From JASHPR01 sp963833885 (GTDB lineage: Bacteria; Actinomycetota; Actinomycetes; Streptosporangiales; Streptosporangiaceae), in the NCBI GenBank assembly GCA_963833885.1, contig CAWHZU010000027.1, forward strand, positions 1 through 64,000: a DNA stretch of 64,000 bases, given 5' to 3'. Within the stretch, counting starts at the first letter, position 1. Each line of letters opens with the position of its first letter. The position numbers and the translations under genes are program-made. This document shows, piece by piece, positions 62,422 through 64,000 of the stretch. The notes beneath the pieces are model-generated. The model was not told the origin of the DNA. It searched no databases and was given only the letters and a program-made list of their open reading frames with translations.

Positions 62422-64000
62422 TCAGCCCGACATCGCCGACGCGCCGACGTCGCCGCGCCCGAGGCGTGGGCTTCCGTCGCGGCCGACGTCGTCAGCCTCG
62501 CGGAAGCCGTACCGGGCGTACAGGCGGCGCAGCGGCTTGGGCGCCCACCAGTTCGCGGGGCCGAGCAGCCGCATCACCGCGGGCACCAGCAGCACCCGCA
62601 CGATCGACGCGTCCACGGCCAGCGCGACGATCATCCCGACACCCAGCAGCTTGATGAACGTGACCCCGGAGGCGGAGAACGCGCCGACGACGATGACCAG
62701 CAGCAGCGCCAGGCTGGTGATCAGCCCTCCGGTGCGCTGCAGCCCGCTCGCCACCGCGGCCGCATTGTCGCCGGTGACGTCGTAGCGCTCGCGGATCCGG
62801 GACAGCAGGAACACCTCGTAGTCCATGGACAGGCCGAACATGATCGCGAACATCAGGATCGGCATGGTCGGCTCGATCGTGCCGTTGGGCGTGAACTGCA
62901 GCAGCCCGGCCAGGTGGCCCTCCTGGAAGATCCACACCACGACCCCGTACATGGCCGACAGCGACAGCACGTTCATCGCGATCGCCTTGACCGGCAGCAC
63001 CACGGACCCGAACGCGAGGAACAGCAGCACGAACGTCGCCAGCGCCACCACCAGCGCCATCCACGGCAGGACCTGCCCGAGGCTGGACAGCTCGTCCACG
63101 AGCTGCGCGCTCTGCCCGCCCACGTAGGTTCGGGCGCCGGCCGGCGGTGGTACATCCCTGACCTGCCCCACGATCGCGCGCGCCTGCGGTGAGTAAGGAT
63201 TCGGGCCATAACGCATATCGACCCGCGCGACGTCGCCGTGAACGCCGGTCAGCTGAGCCGCGTTGACCCCGGGGACTCGGTCAAGCCGGCCGACGTACCC
63301 GGAGAGCGCAGCCTCGCGGGACGGCGAGCCGACCACCGGCCCGGGGAACTGAACCACGGACTCGATCGGCGCGGTCGGGTTACCGGGGAAGTCCCGGTTC
63401 AGCGTCTCGGTGACAACGTGCGGCTGGGCGTTGGCCGGCAGGTCGGTGGCGTCGGTGCCGCCCCAGGTGACCCGCAGGAACGGCGAGCCGAGCGCGAGCA
63501 GCACGACCACGATCGGCACCGCGTAGAGCACCGGGCGGCGCATCACGCTGCGCGCTATCCGGTACCAGGTACCGGTGCCTTCAGCAAGCAGCGGTCTGCG
63601 CACCGTTCGCCGGATCCGCAAAGCGTTCACCTTCCGGCCGAAGACCGCGAGCAGCGCGGGCATCACGGTGAGGGCCGCCAGCATGTCGACGAGAACGGTC
63701 GCTACGCCGCCGTAGCCCATCGAGCGCAGGAAGTCCTCGGGGAACAGCGTCAGGCTGGCCAGGGCCATCGCGACGGTGACACCAGAGACCGCCACGGTGC
63801 GGCCCGCGGTCGCCACGGTGCGCGCCACCGCGTCCTGCACCGAATCCTGACGGTGCAGTTCCTCGCGGAACCTGCTCACCATGAACAGCCCGTAGTCGAT
63901 GCCGAGTCCGAGGCCCAGGATCGTCGTGATGGTGACCGAGTAGATCGAAACCGTGGTGACCAGGGTCAGCAGCCGCAGCGCGGTGAACGAGCCGAGGATC
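62422..64000 (-). CDS. MMPL/RND-family membrane transporter (5' end outside window)
   Basis: At least 526 residues in frame to the window edge, where the reading frame is still open (ILGLGLGIDYGLFMVSRFRE just inside). Twelve-helix RND fold: TVAVSGVTVAMALASLTLFP, the periplasmic porter domain around RVTWGGTDATDLPANAQPHV and PPAGARTYVGGQSAQLVDEL, then PILMFAIMFGLSMDYEVFLL with SRIRERYD (conserved GLSMDYEVFL proton-relay region) and GVGMIVALAVDASIVRVLLV. MMPL proteins in actinobacteria export lipids or drugs using proton flow. The C-terminus is normal (LLGPANWWAPKPLRRLYARY). The start lies upstream of position 64000. Confidence 0.93.
   Translation of the reverse strand, partial: ILGSFTALRLLTLVTTVSIYSVTITTILGLGLGIDYGLFMVSRFREELHRQDSVQDAVARTVATAGRTVAVSGVTVAMALASLTLFPEDFLRSMGYGGVATVLVDMLAALTVMPALLAVFGRKVNALRIRRTVRRPLLAEGTGTWYRIARSVMRRPVLYAVPIVVVLLALGSPFLRVTWGGTDATDLPANAQPHVVTETLNRDFPGNPTAPIESVVQFPGPVVGSPSREAALSGYVGRLDRVPGVNAAQLTGVHGDVARVDMRYGPNPYSPQARAIVGQVRDVPPPAGARTYVGGQSAQLVDELSSLGQVLPWMALVVALATFVLLFLAFGSVVLPVKAIAMNVLSLSAMYGVVVWIFQEGHLAGLLQFTPNGTIEPTMPILMFAIMFGLSMDYEVFLLSRIRERYDVTGDNAAAVASGLQRTGGLITSLALLLVIVVGAFSASGVTFIKLLGVGMIVALAVDASIVRVLLVPAVMRLLGPANWWAPKPLRRLYARYGFREADDVGRDGSPRLGRGDVGASAMSG

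Overview
The window is high-GC DNA (about 70% over most of its length) from an actinomycete, most likely a soil or filamentous member of the Streptosporangiales/Streptomycetales type; genus and species cannot be fixed from sequence alone. Support for this comes from GTG/TTG starts with GGAGG sites, an actinobacterial initiator tRNA, a Zur of the Streptomyces type, PIN-PhoH and undecaprenyl-pyrophosphate-synthase-like genes side by side, an LCP cell-wall ligase, GTP-type PEPCK, an ECF sigma fused to an anti-sigma zinc finger, CsbD and MMPL genes.

Layout. 0-6.4 kb: quinone-oxidoreductase-like gene, a small leaderless gene, about 1.2 kb with only remnants, a secreted GH18 chitinase with a CBM5/12 and upstream direct repeats, and an unrecognised 499-aa protein. 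6.4-18.4 kb: an apparent genomic island bounded by an intact initiator tRNA-fMet (right) and a duplicated tRNA 3' half plus its terminator (left). The island holds about 2.6 kb of extraordinarily purine-rich, lower-GC sequence, a heavily disrupted lipoprotein/MFP/ABC transporter module with a divergent two-component system, a pyrimidine-rich tract, an intact HipBA toxin-antitoxin pair, a LuxR remnant and a 5'-truncated aquaporin. No integrase is visible.

18.4-34.5 kb: envelope genes. These are two polytopic GT-C/GT87-like proteins, an LCP protein, and a tightly overlapped minus-strand operon (DUF5941-like membrane protein, nucleotidyltransferase, glycerol-1-phosphate-dehydrogenase-like enzyme, CDP-alcohol phosphotransferase, GT2). 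Nearby are an IspD/TarI-type cytidylyltransferase and a second GT2, then PhoH and the cis-prenyltransferase. Together they look like a pathway for a phospho-alditol-containing cell-wall or lipid polymer. 34.6-41.8 kb: a divergent PEPCK, an NlpC/P60 hydrolase, a DUF255 protein, zur and DUF2461.

41.8-51.2 kb: a nearly complete oxidative (non-phosphorylating) L-fucose-type catabolic locus. It comprises mutarotase, SDR, sugar ABC transporter (with a frameshifted ATPase), fuconate dehydratase, aldo/keto reductase, lactonase and a GntR/FadR regulator. A CCGAT-NN-ATC palindrome lies in both the transporter promoter and the regulator's own upstream region. 51.2-64 kb: an ECF-anti-sigma fusion, a beta-propeller lipoprotein, a PlsC-like acyltransferase, small membrane and CsbD proteins, a C39-like secreted peptidase, a divergent AAA-ATPase/RecQ pair (both frameshifted), two aldo/keto reductases and a partial MMPL exporter.

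Several frameshifts outside the island sit in G/C runs and may be consensus errors. The island's damage also includes substitution stops, so it looks like real decay or very poor sequence, which only read-level data can separate.
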